A program made the translations under genes and the position numbers. From contig NZ_JAAFIX010000001.1 in NCBI RefSeq assembly GCF_013297935.1, forward strand, positions 124,001 through 188,000: a stretch of DNA of 64,000 nucleotides, written 5' to 3'. The notes beneath the pieces were generated by a model, which searched no databases, had not been told where the DNA came from, and worked only from the letters and a program-made list of their open reading frames with translations. The stretch is from Rhodoferax sp. GTDB taxonomy: Bacteria; Pseudomonadota; Gammaproteobacteria; Burkholderiales; Burkholderiaceae_C. Below, piece after piece: positions 42,771-54,926 of this stretch (the stretch's first letter is position 1; the number at the start of each line of letters is the position of its first letter).

Positions 42771-43700
42771 ATGCTGCACTCCCCCCGATTCATGCGCCGT
42801 CATCTCTTGGTTTTGGCCGCCGGCCTGTTGGCTTGCTGGGGCGCACACGCCCAGACCGCGGTGCGCGTGGCCTCCAAAATCGACACCGAAGGCAAACTGC
42901 TGGGCAACATCGTGGTGCTGGCCCTGGAGGCCAACGGCATCAAAACCGAAAACAAAGTAGCACTGGGCAACACCAAGGTGGTGCGCACAGCACTGGTGGC
43001 GGGCGAGATTGACCTCTACCCCGAGTACACCGGCAACGGCGCTTTCATGCTGGGCGACGAGAGCAACAAGGCCTGGAAAGACCTGCGCGCGGGCTACGAG
43101 CTGGCCAAGAAAATGGATCTGGAGAAAAGCCGCCTCGTCTGGCTGGAGCCCGCACCGGCCAACAACACCTGGGCGATTGCGGTGCGCAAAGATGTGGCCA
43201 CCGCCAACAAGCTGCGCACCCTGGACGACATGGGCCAATACATCGCCAAAGGCGGTGCGTTCAAGCTGGCCGCCTCGGCAGAGTTTATGGAGCGCGCCGA
43301 CGCCATGCCCGCCTTCCAGGCCGCTTACGGCTTCAAGCTGAAAGCGGACCAGGCGCTGGTGCTGGCCGGGGGCGACACGGCAGCCACCATCAAAGCGGCA
43401 GCCGAAAAAACCTCGGGCGTTAACGCCGCCATGGCCTACGGCACCGACGGCCCCGTGGCCGCACTCGGCCTGGTGGTGATGGAAGACCCCAAGGGCGTGC
43501 AACCCGTCTATGCCCCCGCCCCCGTGGTGCGGGAAGAAGTGCTCAAGCGCAACCCCGCCATTGCCACGGTGTTGGCGCCCATTTTCAAAACCCTCGATGG
43601 CCCCACCCTCCAGGAGCTGAATGCCCGCATTCAGCTCGAAGGCGTGGATGCCAAGCAAGTCGCGTCTGCCTATTTGCGCAGCAAAGGCTTTTTGAAATAA
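42771..43700 (+). CDS. yehZ: Osmolyte/glycine betaine ABC transporter substrate-binding protein (OsmF/YehZ type)
   Basis: 309 aa OpuAC-family protein with a signal peptide ending near GAHAQ (residues ~8-28). The mature part begins VRVASKIDTEGKLLGNIVVLALEANG and contains EIDLYPEYTGNGAF, the ligand-loop signature of YehZ/OpuCC proteins. An AAGGG site precedes ATG 42771. First of four co-directional genes forming a complete importer for betaine or related compatible solutes. Confidence 0.87.
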   Translation: MLHSPRFMRRHLLVLAAGLLACWGAHAQTAVRVASKIDTEGKLLGNIVVLALEANGIKTENKVALGNTKVVRTALVAGEIDLYPEYTGNGAFMLGDESNKAWKDLRAGYELAKKMDLEKSRLVWLEPAPANNTWAIAVRKDVATANKLRTLDDMGQYIAKGGAFKLAASAEFMERADAMPAFQAAYGFKLKADQALVLAGGDTAATIKAAAEKTSGVNAAMAYGTDGPVAALGLVVMEDPKGVQPVYAPAPVVREEVLKRNPAIATVLAPIFKTLDGPTLQELNARIQLEGVDAKQVASAYLRSKGFLK

Positions 43701-43707
43701 GCGCCGG

Positions 43708-44898
43708 GTGAGCGCCCCTTTGCCGCACAGCCTCCCTGCACAGACACCCCCCGCTTTCAACCCGGTGCTGGCGCTGTGTGCAGTGCTGGCGCTGGGGGCC
43801 GCGTGGGCCCTGCCCTTCGTGCGGGTCGCGCCGAACCGGCTGCTGTCTGGCGAGCCGGTTTTTTTAACGCAGGTGCTGCAGGCCCAAGGCGGCTGGGGTG
43901 CGGCGCTGTTGGTGGCCTGGCTGTGCATAGCCATTACGCAGTCTCACAAGCGCTTCACCCAAGCCAGCGTGGCGCTGGTGATGGCGGTCGCCCTGGCCGG
44001 CCTGTGGCTGCTGGCCGGCCACCATGCCAGCACGGCCAGCCAAGGCGACAACCCGCTGACCCGCACCGCGCTGGGTGCGGGCTTTTGGACGCTGGCCGCG
44101 CTGGCCTGGATGGCCGCGCTGGACGCGGTCACCCGCTTGCAGCTCGCCACCCTGCCGCGCTTGCTGCTGCAAGCGGCACTGCTTGTGCCCCTGCTGCTGG
44201 CACTCCCTGCGGGGCAGGACTTGTCGATTGCCAAGGAATACGCCAACCACCGCGATGTATTCGCGCCCGCTATCTGGCGCCACTTGCAGATCGTGCTGCT
44301 GGCTATTGCACCGGCCGTGGCCATTGGCGTGTCGCTGGCCTGGCGCATGACCCGCGCGCCGCGCCTGCGCGAGACCTTGTTTCCGGTGCTCAATGTGATT
44401 CAGACCATTCCCTCTATCGCCCTCTTTGGCCTGCTCATGGCGCCGCTGGCGTGGCTGGCCGCCCAAGCCCCTGCGCTGGGCCGGCTGGGCATCAGCGGGG
44501 TGGGCTTGGCGCCTGCGGTGCTGGCGCTGCTGCTGTATGCGCTGCTGCCCATCGTGCGCTCGGCCTTGGTCGGGCTGGAGCAGGTGCCAGAAGCCACCGT
44601 CACCGCGGCGCGCGCCATGGGCATGACGCCACGCCAAGTACTGTGGCATGTTGAGCTGCCGCTGGCCTTGCCGGTGCTGCTGATCGGGCTGCGCACCGCG
44701 GTCGTGCAAACCACGGGCCTGGCGGCTGTGACTGCGCTGGTGGGTGCTGGGGGATTAGGCAGCATCATGTTTGACGGCTTGTTCAGCGCGGCCAACGAGC
44801 TGGTGATGCTGGGTGTGATTCCCATCGTGCTGCTGGCGGTGCTGGCAGACAGTTTTTTCAAAATGCTTGGCACCCTGCTGGAGATGCCCGCCGCATGA
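43708..44898 (+). CDS. yehY: Osmolyte ABC transporter permease (YehY type)
   Basis: 396 aa permease, long because of several extra N-terminal helices before the ABC permease core, as in YehY. The core includes LNVIQTIPSIALFGLLMAP and the EAA loop EATVTAARAMGMTPRQVL. It starts with GTG 7 bases after the binding protein gene and overlaps the ATPase gene by 4 bases. Confidence 0.87.
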   Translation: MSAPLPHSLPAQTPPAFNPVLALCAVLALGAAWALPFVRVAPNRLLSGEPVFLTQVLQAQGGWGAALLVAWLCIAITQSHKRFTQASVALVMAVALAGLWLLAGHHASTASQGDNPLTRTALGAGFWTLAALAWMAALDAVTRLQLATLPRLLLQAALLVPLLLALPAGQDLSIAKEYANHRDVFAPAIWRHLQIVLLAIAPAVAIGVSLAWRMTRAPRLRETLFPVLNVIQTIPSIALFGLLMAPLAWLAAQAPALGRLGISGVGLAPAVLALLLYALLPIVRSALVGLEQVPEATVTAARAMGMTPRQVLWHVELPLALPVLLIGLRTAVVQTTGLAAVTALVGAGGLGSIMFDGLFSAANELVMLGVIPIVLLAVLADSFFKMLGTLLEMPAA

Positions 44899-45833
44899 TC
44901 ACGTTTGACCACACCTGCAAATCCTATGGCGGCACCTCCGCCATCACCGACCTGAACCTGCTCATCGCCCAAGGCGAACTGGTGGTGTTGCTCGGGCCCT
45001 CGGGCTCGGGCAAGTCCACCGCGCTCAAAATGATCAACCGCATGGTCGACCACGATGGTGGCCGCATCCTGCTGAACGGCGAAGAAATCTACAGTTTCAA
45101 TGTGCAGGATTTGCGCCGCCGTATGGGCTACGCCATTCAGTCCGTGGGCCTTTTCCCGCACTGGACGGTGGCGCGCAACATTGCCACCGTGCCCACGCTG
45201 CTGGGCTGGGAGCCCGCCCGCGTGCAAGCCCGGGTGACCGAGCTGCTGCAGCTGCTGGACATGGCCCCCGCCCAATACGCCAGCCGTTACCCGCACCAGC
45301 TCTCCGGCGGGCAGCAGCAGCGGGTGGGCGTGGCCCGTGCGCTGGCTGCCGACCCCGATGTGTTGCTCATGGACGAGCCCTTTGGCGCGCTGGACCCGGT
45401 CACCCGCGCTAGCCTGCAACTGGAGCTCAAGCGCATTCACCGCGCTACCGGAAAAACCATTGTGCTGGTCACCCACGACATCGACGAAGCCCTGCTGCTC
45501 GCCACCCGCATCGTGTTGCTGAACCAGGGCCGCATTGCGCAAGTGGGCACGCCGCTGGAGCTGCTGCAGCAACCCGCCAGCGACTTTGTGGCCGACTTTA
45601 TAGGCCGCGCAGACGTGGGGCTCAAGCAGCTTTCACTGCGCCCGGTGGCCACGTCGGTGCAAGCCGTGCAGGGAGCCGCGCCCACCCACGTGATTGCAGA
45701 TACCGCCACGGTGCGCGAAGCCATTTCGCAAATGGCGGCGCTGGGCGTGTCGGTGCTGGGGGTGTGCGATGCCGAAGGCAGCCTGCTCGGCCAGGTGCGG
45801 GCTGCGGACTTGCTGGAAGCACGGCATGGCTGA
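44895..45833 (+). CDS. yehX: Osmolyte ABC transporter ATP-binding protein (YehX/OpuCA type)
   Basis: 312 aa. Walker [10 protein letters not shown], signature LSGGQQQR, Walker [13 protein letters not shown] and VTHDIDEA. The C-terminus (~250-312) holds a CBS-like segment ([32 protein letters not shown]), typical of osmoregulated transporters where it senses ionic strength. Overlaps both neighbours (4 and 8 bases). Confidence 0.9.
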   Translation: MITFDHTCKSYGGTSAITDLNLLIAQGELVVLLGPSGSGKSTALKMINRMVDHDGGRILLNGEEIYSFNVQDLRRRMGYAIQSVGLFPHWTVARNIATVPTLLGWEPARVQARVTELLQLLDMAPAQYASRYPHQLSGGQQQRVGVARALAADPDVLLMDEPFGALDPVTRASLQLELKRIHRATGKTIVLVTHDIDEALLLATRIVLLNQGRIAQVGTPLELLQQPASDFVADFIGRADVGLKQLSLRPVATSVQAVQGAAPTHVIADTATVREAISQMAALGVSVLGVCDAEGSLLGQVRAADLLEARHG

Positions 45834-46566
45834 CACAGCGGGCCACTGGTGGGCCGACCGGCTGGCTTGGACCGTGGCAGCACTGCTGGCGCTGGCCTAT
45901 GGGCTGCCGTATTCCCAACCCTTATTCGCGGCTCTGTTTCCTGCCCTCCCGCGCCCGGTGTACCTGCAAGAGCCCTTGGCCACTTTGTTGTGGCAGCACC
46001 TCGGGATGGTGCTGCTGTCGAGCGCCGTGGCAGTGCTCGCCGGTACCGCCGCAGGCTTGGCCACCACGAGGCCGACGGGGCGCGCCTTCAAGCCGCTGAT
46101 GGAAACACTGGCCGCCATGGGACAGACCTTTCCGCCCGTGGCGGTGTTGGCGGTGGCGGTGCCCGCGGTGGGTTTCGGTGAGCTGCCAGCGCTCATAGCC
46201 CTCGCCCTCTTCGGGCTGCTGCCGGTGCTGCAGGGCACACTGGCGGGGCTGGAGTCGGTGCCACGCCCGGTGCTGGAATCTGCCCGCGCCATGGGCCTCT
46301 CGCCGTGGCACTTGCTCACCCAGGTGCAGATCCCGCTGGCGCTGCCTTTGTGGCTGGCGGGTGTGCGCACGTCGGTCGTCATCAACATCGGCACAGCCGC
46401 CATTGCGTCCACGGTGGGCGCCAAAACGCTGGGCTCGCCCATCATCGTCGGGCTCTCGGGGTTCAACACGGCGTATGTGTTGCAAGGTGCGGTGCTGGTG
46501 GGCCTGCTGGCCGTAGCGGCCGACATGGCATTTGAACGGCTGGCGCGCAAGCTATCAATTCAATAG
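45826..46566 (+). CDS. yehW: Osmolyte ABC transporter permease (YehW type)
   Basis: 246 aa with about six helices; permease motifs [13 protein letters not shown] and EAA loop [16 protein letters not shown], then [17 protein letters not shown]. Last gene of the operon. The final residues LSIQ and stop come from repeat copy 7. Confidence 0.87.
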   Translation: MADTAGHWWADRLAWTVAALLALAYGLPYSQPLFAALFPALPRPVYLQEPLATLLWQHLGMVLLSSAVAVLAGTAAGLATTRPTGRAFKPLMETLAAMGQTFPPVAVLAVAVPAVGFGELPALIALALFGLLPVLQGTLAGLESVPRPVLESARAMGLSPWHLLTQVQIPLALPLWLAGVRTSVVINIGTAAIASTVGAKTLGSPIIVGLSGFNTAYVLQGAVLVGLLAVAADMAFERLARKLSIQ

Positions 46567-46604
46567 CTACTCGCGCAGGTTTCATGTGGGCTAGAGGCCA
46601 AAAA
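46551..46604 (+). repeat. Dispersed gene-end repeat, copy 7
   Basis: CTATCAATTCAATAGCTACTCGCGCAGG... then GTGGGCTAGAGGCC. Carries the yehW stop and lies between yehW and the convergent clpB. Confidence 0.75.
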
Positions 46605-46630
46605 CACCTCTAAACCCACCTGACCAGCCT

Positions 46631-49222
<2,592 letters not shown>

Positions 49223-49258
49223 GGGGTTCCTCCTGGCGGTTCATCCGGTTATGCATCA

Positions 49259-49286
49259 GCTTGGGGCCCGGCGGGTGCTTTTCAAG
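49259..49286 (-). promoter_or_regulatory. Sigma-32 (heat shock) promoter of clpB
   Basis: On the minus strand CTTGAAA (49286-49280) is followed after 13 bases by CCCCAAGC (49266-49259), close to the sigma-32 consensus CTTGAAA-N13-15-CCCCATNT. The initiation point would lie about 30 bases before clpB. Confidence 0.75.
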
Positions 49287-49382
49287 TGAGCCAGGCGCGC
49301 CGTGTTTGACCTAGCGCAAACTCGCGCCATACGGGCCTGTGCGCCCGATAATGCGCTCTGGCCATTTTGTCTTTGAGTCCGC

Positions 49383-49973
49383 ATGCAAGTCCACCAGTTT
49401 CAAGTCAGCTACGTCGCAGAACAAGACCGCATTCTGGTGCGCATGAATTCGACCGCGGGCGACGAGCAAAGCCTGTGGCTGACCCGTCGCTTGATGCTCA
49501 ACCTCTTTCCCCATCTGGACAAGGCGGTGCACGAGTTGAGCCTGAGCACCGCAAGCGCCGTGGGCCACGATGGCGCGGCAGACCATGCAGTACGCGCCTA
49601 CCAGCAAGAAGAAACCTTGAGCCAGTCCGACTTTGAAACTCCCTACCAGGAGGTGTCGCCGGACGATGCGGCCGGCCCTCTGCTGGTTACCACCGCCCAC
49701 TACCAGTTGCGCAACGAGCAGGAAATGAGCTTGCGCTTTGACGAAAAGTTCAAAGGCCAGACCGAGGCCCGGAGCATCGAGATCAACATGGTGAGCGAAA
49801 CCGCTTTGGCCTTGCTGCATGTGCTGCGCCTGGGCCTTCAGGCCAGCGGCTGGGGCATTGGCGGAGCTAGTGCCACGGAGGCACCGGTGCTGCGCGCACC
49901 TGAACCGCAGGAAGACGATGCCGGTGAGTGGGACGCCTTCACCCACGCCGAGCGGCCCAAGTACCTCAACTAA
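49383..49973 (+). CDS. Conserved hypothetical protein upstream of clpB
   Basis: 196 aa from ATG 49383 (MQVHQFQVSYVAEQDRI). The start is soluble, acidic and mixed alpha/beta, without signal peptide or membrane helix. Motifs such as RILVRMNSTAGDEQSLWLTRRL look like a conserved beta-hairpin plus helix. I do not recognise a family. It diverges from clpB (160 bases between starts) and converges with moaE. Confidence 0.65.
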   Translation: MQVHQFQVSYVAEQDRILVRMNSTAGDEQSLWLTRRLMLNLFPHLDKAVHELSLSTASAVGHDGAADHAVRAYQQEETLSQSDFETPYQEVSPDDAAGPLLVTTAHYQLRNEQEMSLRFDEKFKGQTEARSIEINMVSETALALLHVLRLGLQASGWGIGGASATEAPVLRAPEPQEDDAGEWDAFTHAERPKYLN

Positions 49974-49995
49974 GCGGGTCTGCGCCCGGCCCGGC

Positions 49996-50490
49996 TCAGG
50001 CGTTGCGCGCCGTGATGCCCCAGCGGGCCAGCGCGTCGTCGTCGCTCACACGGGCATCCACCCAGTGCGCGCCATCGGGTGTGGTCTCTTTTTTCCAAAA
50101 AGGCGCCTGGGTCTTGAGGTAGTCCATGATGAACTCGCAAGCCTGAAAGCTCTGGCCCCGGTGCGCAGATGTCACTGCCACCAGCACCACGCCCTCGGTC
50201 GGCAGGAGCACGCCCACCCGGTGCACCACGCGAGCGCCGTAGATGTCGAAGCGCGCAAACGCCTCGTCCACCATAACCTCGATGGATTTTTCGGTCATTC
50301 CGGGGTAGTGCTCCAACTCCAGCGTTTGCACCGAACCGGCAGCCCCCGGTGCATTGCGGTCGCGCACAGTGCCGACAAAGCTGCACACAGCGCCCACGCG
50401 CGGGTCACCGGCTTGCAGGGCCGCGAGTTCGGCCGCTACATCGAACGCGGCGGTCTGAATCCGCACCCAGGGTGTGCTGCTATGGGTCAT
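49996..50490 (-). CDS. moaE: Molybdopterin synthase catalytic subunit MoaE
   Basis: 164 aa. Conserved MoaE features: GAVCSFVGTVRD, LELEHYPGMTE, HRVGVLLPTEGVVLVAV, SAHRGQSFQACEF and the catalytic lysines in FWKKE. With MoaD it inserts sulfur into precursor Z to give molybdopterin. It follows moaD after 25 bases in a moeA-moaD-moaE run. Confidence 0.93.
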   Translation of the reverse strand: MTHSSTPWVRIQTAAFDVAAELAALQAGDPRVGAVCSFVGTVRDRNAPGAAGSVQTLELEHYPGMTEKSIEVMVDEAFARFDIYGARVVHRVGVLLPTEGVVLVAVTSAHRGQSFQACEFIMDYLKTQAPFWKKETTPDGAHWVDARVSDDDALARWGITARNA

Positions 50491-50515
50491 GGTGAGAGCC
50501 ACCGTACTGCCCGAA

Positions 50516-50767
50516 TCAACCACCGGTGACCGGTGGAAAAAACGCTACTTCGTCGCCTGCGGCGAGTGGGGTGTCTGGCTCACTCATGACCTGGTTGAGC
50601 GCCATGCGGACCGAGCGGTCTGTGCCCAAGGCCTCCGCGCCCCGGCCACCGCGTGCGATCAACTCCGCACGCAACTGGGCCAAGGTGAGCGCATCGGTGT
50701 CCAGCGCCTCGCTGGAGGTGCCCATGGCCTCGCGCATGGAGGCGAAATAACGCACGGTCACTCTCAT
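50516..50767 (-). CDS. moaD: Molybdopterin synthase sulfur carrier subunit MoaD
   Basis: 83 aa ubiquitin-like protein: VTVRYFASMREA at the start and the C-terminal FPPVTGG whose Gly-Gly tail carries the thiocarboxylate. Start overlaps the moeA stop by 4 bases. Confidence 0.93.
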   Translation of the reverse strand: MRVTVRYFASMREAMGTSSEALDTDALTLAQLRAELIARGGRGAEALGTDRSVRMALNQVMSEPDTPLAAGDEVAFFPPVTGG

Positions 50768-52023
50768 GCCAACAACTCGCTGAAAGGTAGGTAGCGCACG
50801 GTTTGCCCGTACACAATGGGTTCGCCGGGAGCCACATCCACCAGGCCATCGCCCCAGACGGCCGAGGTCAGCACGGCGGAGCTCTGGTTGCCAAACAGGT
50901 CCAGGCCGCCATTGGCGTTGCGCCGCACCCGCAAAAACTCACGACGTTTATCGGCCTGGGGCCAATCAAAGTCTGCGCGGACTGCTATGGGTTTCATAGC
51001 AACATCCTGCACGCCTTGCAGCCGCAGCAAAAACGGGCGCACCAGCAGCAAAAAGGTCACAAAGCTCGACACCGGGTTGCCCGGCAACCCGATGAAGTGC
51101 GCCGCACCAAGGCGCCCGTGCGCAAACGGTTTGCCGGGCTTCATGCCGATCTGCCACAGGTCCAGGGTGCCCAGCTGCTGCACCGCGGGTTTGATGTGGT
51201 CTTCCTCACCCACCGACACGCCGCCGCTGGTGAGAATGACGTCGTTATCCGCCGCTGCGGCTTGGAGTGCCGCGATAGTGGCCGCCCGGTTGTCGGGGAC
51301 GATGCCCAAGTCCGCCACCTCACAGCCCATACGGCGCAAAAGGTTCTGCAGGAAAAAGCGGTTGGAGTTGTAAATAGCGCCGGGCGGCATGTCCTGCGGG
51401 GCCACGGTGCCGGGCATGATGAGCTCGTCACCGGTGGAAAACAAGGCCACGCGGGGCTTGCGGGCTACCCTCAACTCGGCGCGCCCCACTCCGGCGGCCA
51501 GGCCCAGTTCGGCGGGCCCCAGCCGGGTGCCGGCGGCCAACACGGTGTCGCCACGCTGCACGTCTTCCCCGGCGTGGCGCACATGCTGGCCGGGCAAAGG
51601 CACGCTGTGGATGCGGATGGTTTCGGGCCCGGCGTGACGCTCGTCGTTCAGGCGGGTGCAATCCTCTTGCATCACCACCGCATCGGCCCCGGAGGGCAGC
51701 GGCGCACCAGTAAAAATGCGGGCTGCAGTGCCCGGCAGGAGCACAGCCCCCGCGGTGCCTGCAGCAATGCGTTGCCTCACCTCTAACTCGACCTGCCCTA
51801 GCAACACATCGGCAGCGTGCACGGCGTAACCGTCCATCGCGCTGTTGTCGAAGGCCGGCACCTGCAGGGAGGAAACCACGTTTTCGGCAAGCACCCGGCC
51901 ATCAGCGTCGAAGGTAGCGAGCGACTCGGCGCCAGCGAGCGGCTCGGCGGCCGCCAGCAGCTGCACTAGCGCATCGTCCAAGGGCATCAGGGGCTTACGG
52001 GGCGCAGCAGTCGCAGTGGTCAT
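50764..52023 (-). CDS. moeA: Molybdopterin molybdenumtransferase MoeA
   Basis: 419 aa. Motifs: FDNSAMDGYAV, GAPLPSGADAVVMQED, ALFSTGDEL, TSGGVSVGEEDHI and the C-terminal LPGNPVSSFVTF. It inserts molybdate into adenylated molybdopterin. First of the moeA-moaD-moaE genes; repeat copy 8 lies just upstream of its start. Confidence 0.95.
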   Translation of the reverse strand: MTTATAAPRKPLMPLDDALVQLLAAAEPLAGAESLATFDADGRVLAENVVSSLQVPAFDNSAMDGYAVHAADVLLGQVELEVRQRIAAGTAGAVLLPGTAARIFTGAPLPSGADAVVMQEDCTRLNDERHAGPETIRIHSVPLPGQHVRHAGEDVQRGDTVLAAGTRLGPAELGLAAGVGRAELRVARKPRVALFSTGDELIMPGTVAPQDMPPGAIYNSNRFFLQNLLRRMGCEVADLGIVPDNRAATIAALQAAAADNDVILTSGGVSVGEEDHIKPAVQQLGTLDLWQIGMKPGKPFAHGRLGAAHFIGLPGNPVSSFVTFLLLVRPFLLRLQGVQDVAMKPIAVRADFDWPQADKRREFLRVRRNANGGLDLFGNQSSAVLTSAVWGDGLVDVAPGEPIVYGQTVRYLPFSELLA

Positions 52024-52024
52024 G

Positions 52025-52082
52025 TGCTATCAAATCAAGAGCTGCTAGCGCAAACGCTGTGCGGGCTAGGCAGCTATTTCAC
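52025..52082 (+). repeat. Dispersed gene-end repeat, copy 8
   Basis: GCTATCAAATCAAGAGCTGCTAGCGCA... then GCGGGCTAGGCAGCTATTTC. It sits between the thrC stop and the moeA start, in the opposite orientation to both genes. Confidence 0.7.
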
Positions 52083-52089
52083 TCAAAAA

Positions 52090-53517
52090 TCAGGCGCACT
52101 CGCGCTCGATCAGGGCTTTCACAGCGGCCACATCGGCCCCCATCACCACCACGCGTTTGGGCAGGGCTTCAATGCCTTCAAACTGCGGGGGCCGCTCGGG
52201 CTCGCGGCCCAGGGCCTCGACCACCGTGGCTGCAAACTTGATGGGCAATGCGGTCTCCAGAACCACCATGGGCACACCGGCAGTCAGGTGCTCCAGGGCC
52301 ACCTTCAGGCCGTCGGCAGTGTGGGTGTCGATCATCATTCCGTGCTGCTCGTAGGTGGCGCGGATGGTGCCCAGGCGGTTAGCGTGGGTGCTCTTGCCGC
52401 TCACGAAACCGTACTTGGTGGCCGCTTGCGCGAACACCGGGTCGGCGCTCAGGTCGAACTGGCCGGTTTTGGACAGGCCTTCGCCAAACAGCGCCTTGAC
52501 CCGCGCACCGTCGCGGCCCAGCAGGTCGAACACAAAGCGCTCGAAATTGCTGGCCTTGGAAATGTCCATGGACGGGCTGGAGGTCTCGTGCGTGTCTGCG
52601 GTGCCGCGCACGCGGTACACGCCGGTGCGGAAGAACTCGTCGAGCACATCGTTTTCGTTGGTGGCGACCACCAGCTTGTCGACCGGCAGGCCCATCTGGC
52701 GGGCCACATGGCCGGCACAGACGTTGCCGAAATTGCCACTCGGCACGCTGAACGACACCTTTTGGGCATTGGACTCGGTGGCCTGGATGTAGCCGGCAAA
52801 GTAGTACACCACCTGGGCCAGCAAACGCGCCCAGTTGATGGAGTTGACGGTGCCGATTTTGTATTTGCGCTTGAACTCGAGGTCGTTGGACACGGCCTTG
52901 ACGATGTCCTGGCAGTCATCAAACACGCCCTGGATGGCGATGTTGTAGATGTTGGCGTCCTGCAGGCTGAACATTTGGGCCTGCTGGAACGGGCTCATGC
53001 GGCCGTGCGGGCTGGTCATGAAGACGCGCACGCCCTTTTTGCCGCGCATGGCGTGTTCGGCAGCGCTGCCGGTGTCGCCACTGGTGGCGCCCAGAATATT
53101 GAGCTCTTCGCCGCGGCGGCCCAGTTCGTATTCGAACAGGTTGCCCAGCAGTTGCATGGCCATGTCCTTGAACGCCAGGGTCGGGCCGTTGGACAACGCT
53201 TCGATCCAGACACCATCTTGCAAGTGGCGCAAGGGCACGATCTCGCCGGTGCCGAACACTTCGGCGGTGTAGGTCTTGGCGCACAGGGTGCGCAGATCGT
53301 CGGCCGGAATGTCGTCGATGTAGAGGGACAAAATTTCAAACGCCAGCGAGGCGTAGCCCTGCTCGTGGTAGACCTTGCGCCAGCGGGTCAGCGTGGCGTC
53401 GTCCACCTGCGGGTAGGCCACTGGAAGGTACAGGCCGCCGTCCGGCGCCAGGCCTTCGAGCAGGATTTCGCAGAAGCGTTTGCGGTCCGGGTGACCGCGG
53501 GTTGAGAGGTATTGCAT
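52090..53517 (-). CDS. thrC: Threonine synthase
   Basis: 475 aa, the long proteobacterial form. N-terminal MQYLSTRG and CEILLEGLAPDGGLYLP; PLP lysine in GPTLAFKDMAMQ; phosphate loop SGDTGSAAEHA. Converts O-phosphohomoserine to threonine. It follows hom by 15 bases on the same strand, a conserved hom-thrC pair. thrB is not between them and must lie elsewhere. Confidence 0.95.
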   Translation of the reverse strand: MQYLSTRGHPDRKRFCEILLEGLAPDGGLYLPVAYPQVDDATLTRWRKVYHEQGYASLAFEILSLYIDDIPADDLRTLCAKTYTAEVFGTGEIVPLRHLQDGVWIEALSNGPTLAFKDMAMQLLGNLFEYELGRRGEELNILGATSGDTGSAAEHAMRGKKGVRVFMTSPHGRMSPFQQAQMFSLQDANIYNIAIQGVFDDCQDIVKAVSNDLEFKRKYKIGTVNSINWARLLAQVVYYFAGYIQATESNAQKVSFSVPSGNFGNVCAGHVARQMGLPVDKLVVATNENDVLDEFFRTGVYRVRGTADTHETSSPSMDISKASNFERFVFDLLGRDGARVKALFGEGLSKTGQFDLSADPVFAQAATKYGFVSGKSTHANRLGTIRATYEQHGMMIDTHTADGLKVALEHLTAGVPMVVLETALPIKFAATVVEALGREPERPPQFEGIEALPKRVVVMGADVAAVKALIERECA

Positions 53518-53532
53518 GCGGCAGCTTCCTGT

Positions 53533-54855
53533 TTACGCCAACTCTTCTTTGCGGATGCGGGTGATGGGTTGCAACACGGTGGGCAGCGCTTGCATTTGGG
53601 CGAGCGCCGCGTCCATCTTGGCTTCTACGCAGTCGTGGGTCAGGATGATGACGTCGGTTTGCGTAGCCGCTTCGCCGCTGATTTCGTCCGCTTCACGTTG
53701 CAGCACCGCGTCGATGCTGATGCCGGCTTCGGCCAGCAAGCCGGTGACCTTGGCCAGCACACCGGCCTCGTCGGCCACGCGCAAGCGCAAGTAGTAGCTG
53801 GTCACGACTTCGCTCATCGCCACGACCGGGGTGTTGCTGATGGCGTCCGGCTGGAAAGCCAAGTGCGGCACGCGTTGGGCAGCGTCTGCAGTGTGCAGAC
53901 GGGTGATGTCCACCAAGTCGGCAATCACCGCGCTGGCAGTGGGCTCAGAGCCCGCGCCCTTGCCGTAATACAGCGTGGTGCCCACAGCGTCGCCATGGGC
54001 CATGACGGCGTTCATGGCGCCTTCCACATTGGCAATCAGGCGCTTGGCCGGTACCAGTGTGGGGTGCACGCGCAGCTCAATACCGGCGGCCGTGCGCTTG
54101 GTAATGCCCAAGAGCTTGATGCGGTAGCCCAGTTGCTCGGCGTACTTGATGTCGGCCGCGCCCAGCTTGGTGATGCCTTCCACATAGGCCTTGTCGAACT
54201 GCACCGGAATGCCGAAGGCAATCGCGCTCATCAAGGTGACTTTGTGGGCGGCGTCCACGCCTTCGATGTCGAAGGTCGGGTCGGCTTCGGCGTAACCCAA
54301 CCGCTGGGCTTCTTTGAGCACCACGTCAAAGTCCAGACCCTTGTCGCGCATCTCGGACAAGATGAAGTTGGTGGTGCCGTTGATGATGCCGGCAATCCAC
54401 TGGATGCGGTTGGCCGTCAGGCCTTCGCGCAGCGCCTTGATGATGGGAATGCCACCGGCCACAGCCGCTTCAAACGCCACCATCACGCCCTTGGCGGATG
54501 CTGCGGCAAAAATTTCGGTGCCGTGCACGGCGAGCAAGGCCTTGTTGGCAGTGACCACATGCTTGCCAGCCGCAATGGCTTCGAGCACCAACGCTTTGGC
54601 AATGCCGTAGCCGCCGATCAGCTCAATGACGATGTCAATGTCGGGGTTGGCGATGACTGCACGCGCGTCGTTCACCACCTTCACATCGGGGCCGACCACA
54701 CTTTGGGCACGCGCCACATCGAGGTCAGCCACCATGGTGATTTCGATACCGCGGCCGGCACGGCCTTGAATCTCTTGCTGGTTGCGTTTGAGCACATTGA
54801 ATGTGCCGCTACCTACGGTGCCAATGCCGAGCAGGCCTACTTGTATCGGTTTCAT
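53533..54855 (-). CDS. hom: Homoserine dehydrogenase
   Basis: 440 aa. NAD(P)-binding motif VGLLGIGTVGSGTFNVL, catalytic domain with GIINGTTNFIL and AEADPTFDIEGVDAAHK, and a C-terminal ACT domain (YYLRLRVADEAGVLAKV) for allosteric control by threonine. Reduces aspartate semialdehyde to homoserine. Co-directional with thrC and preceded by alaA. Confidence 0.96.
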   Translation of the reverse strand: MKPIQVGLLGIGTVGSGTFNVLKRNQQEIQGRAGRGIEITMVADLDVARAQSVVGPDVKVVNDARAVIANPDIDIVIELIGGYGIAKALVLEAIAAGKHVVTANKALLAVHGTEIFAAASAKGVMVAFEAAVAGGIPIIKALREGLTANRIQWIAGIINGTTNFILSEMRDKGLDFDVVLKEAQRLGYAEADPTFDIEGVDAAHKVTLMSAIAFGIPVQFDKAYVEGITKLGAADIKYAEQLGYRIKLLGITKRTAAGIELRVHPTLVPAKRLIANVEGAMNAVMAHGDAVGTTLYYGKGAGSEPTASAVIADLVDITRLHTADAAQRVPHLAFQPDAISNTPVVAMSEVVTSYYLRLRVADEAGVLAKVTGLLAEAGISIDAVLQREADEISGEAATQTDVIILTHDCVEAKMDAALAQMQALPTVLQPITRIRKEELA

Positions 54856-54871
54856 ATCGTTTCTACGTAAA

Positions 54872-54921
54872 AAGTGCTTCTAGCCCTTGCAAACATTGCG
54901 CGGGCAGCTATCAAAATCAGA
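54872..54921 (-). repeat. Dispersed gene-end repeat, copy 9
   Basis: Read on the minus strand: TTTTGATAGCTGCCCGCGCAATG... then AAGGGCTAGAAGCACTTTTT. It lies between the alaA stop and the hom start, same orientation as these genes. Confidence 0.7.
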
Positions 54922-54926
54922 GTGAG

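Noticed and set aside
52024-54870. Two long plus-strand frames (493 and 452 codons) opposite thrC and hom
   Set aside because: Antisense shadows produced by codon bias; the minus-strand products carry all catalytic motifs.
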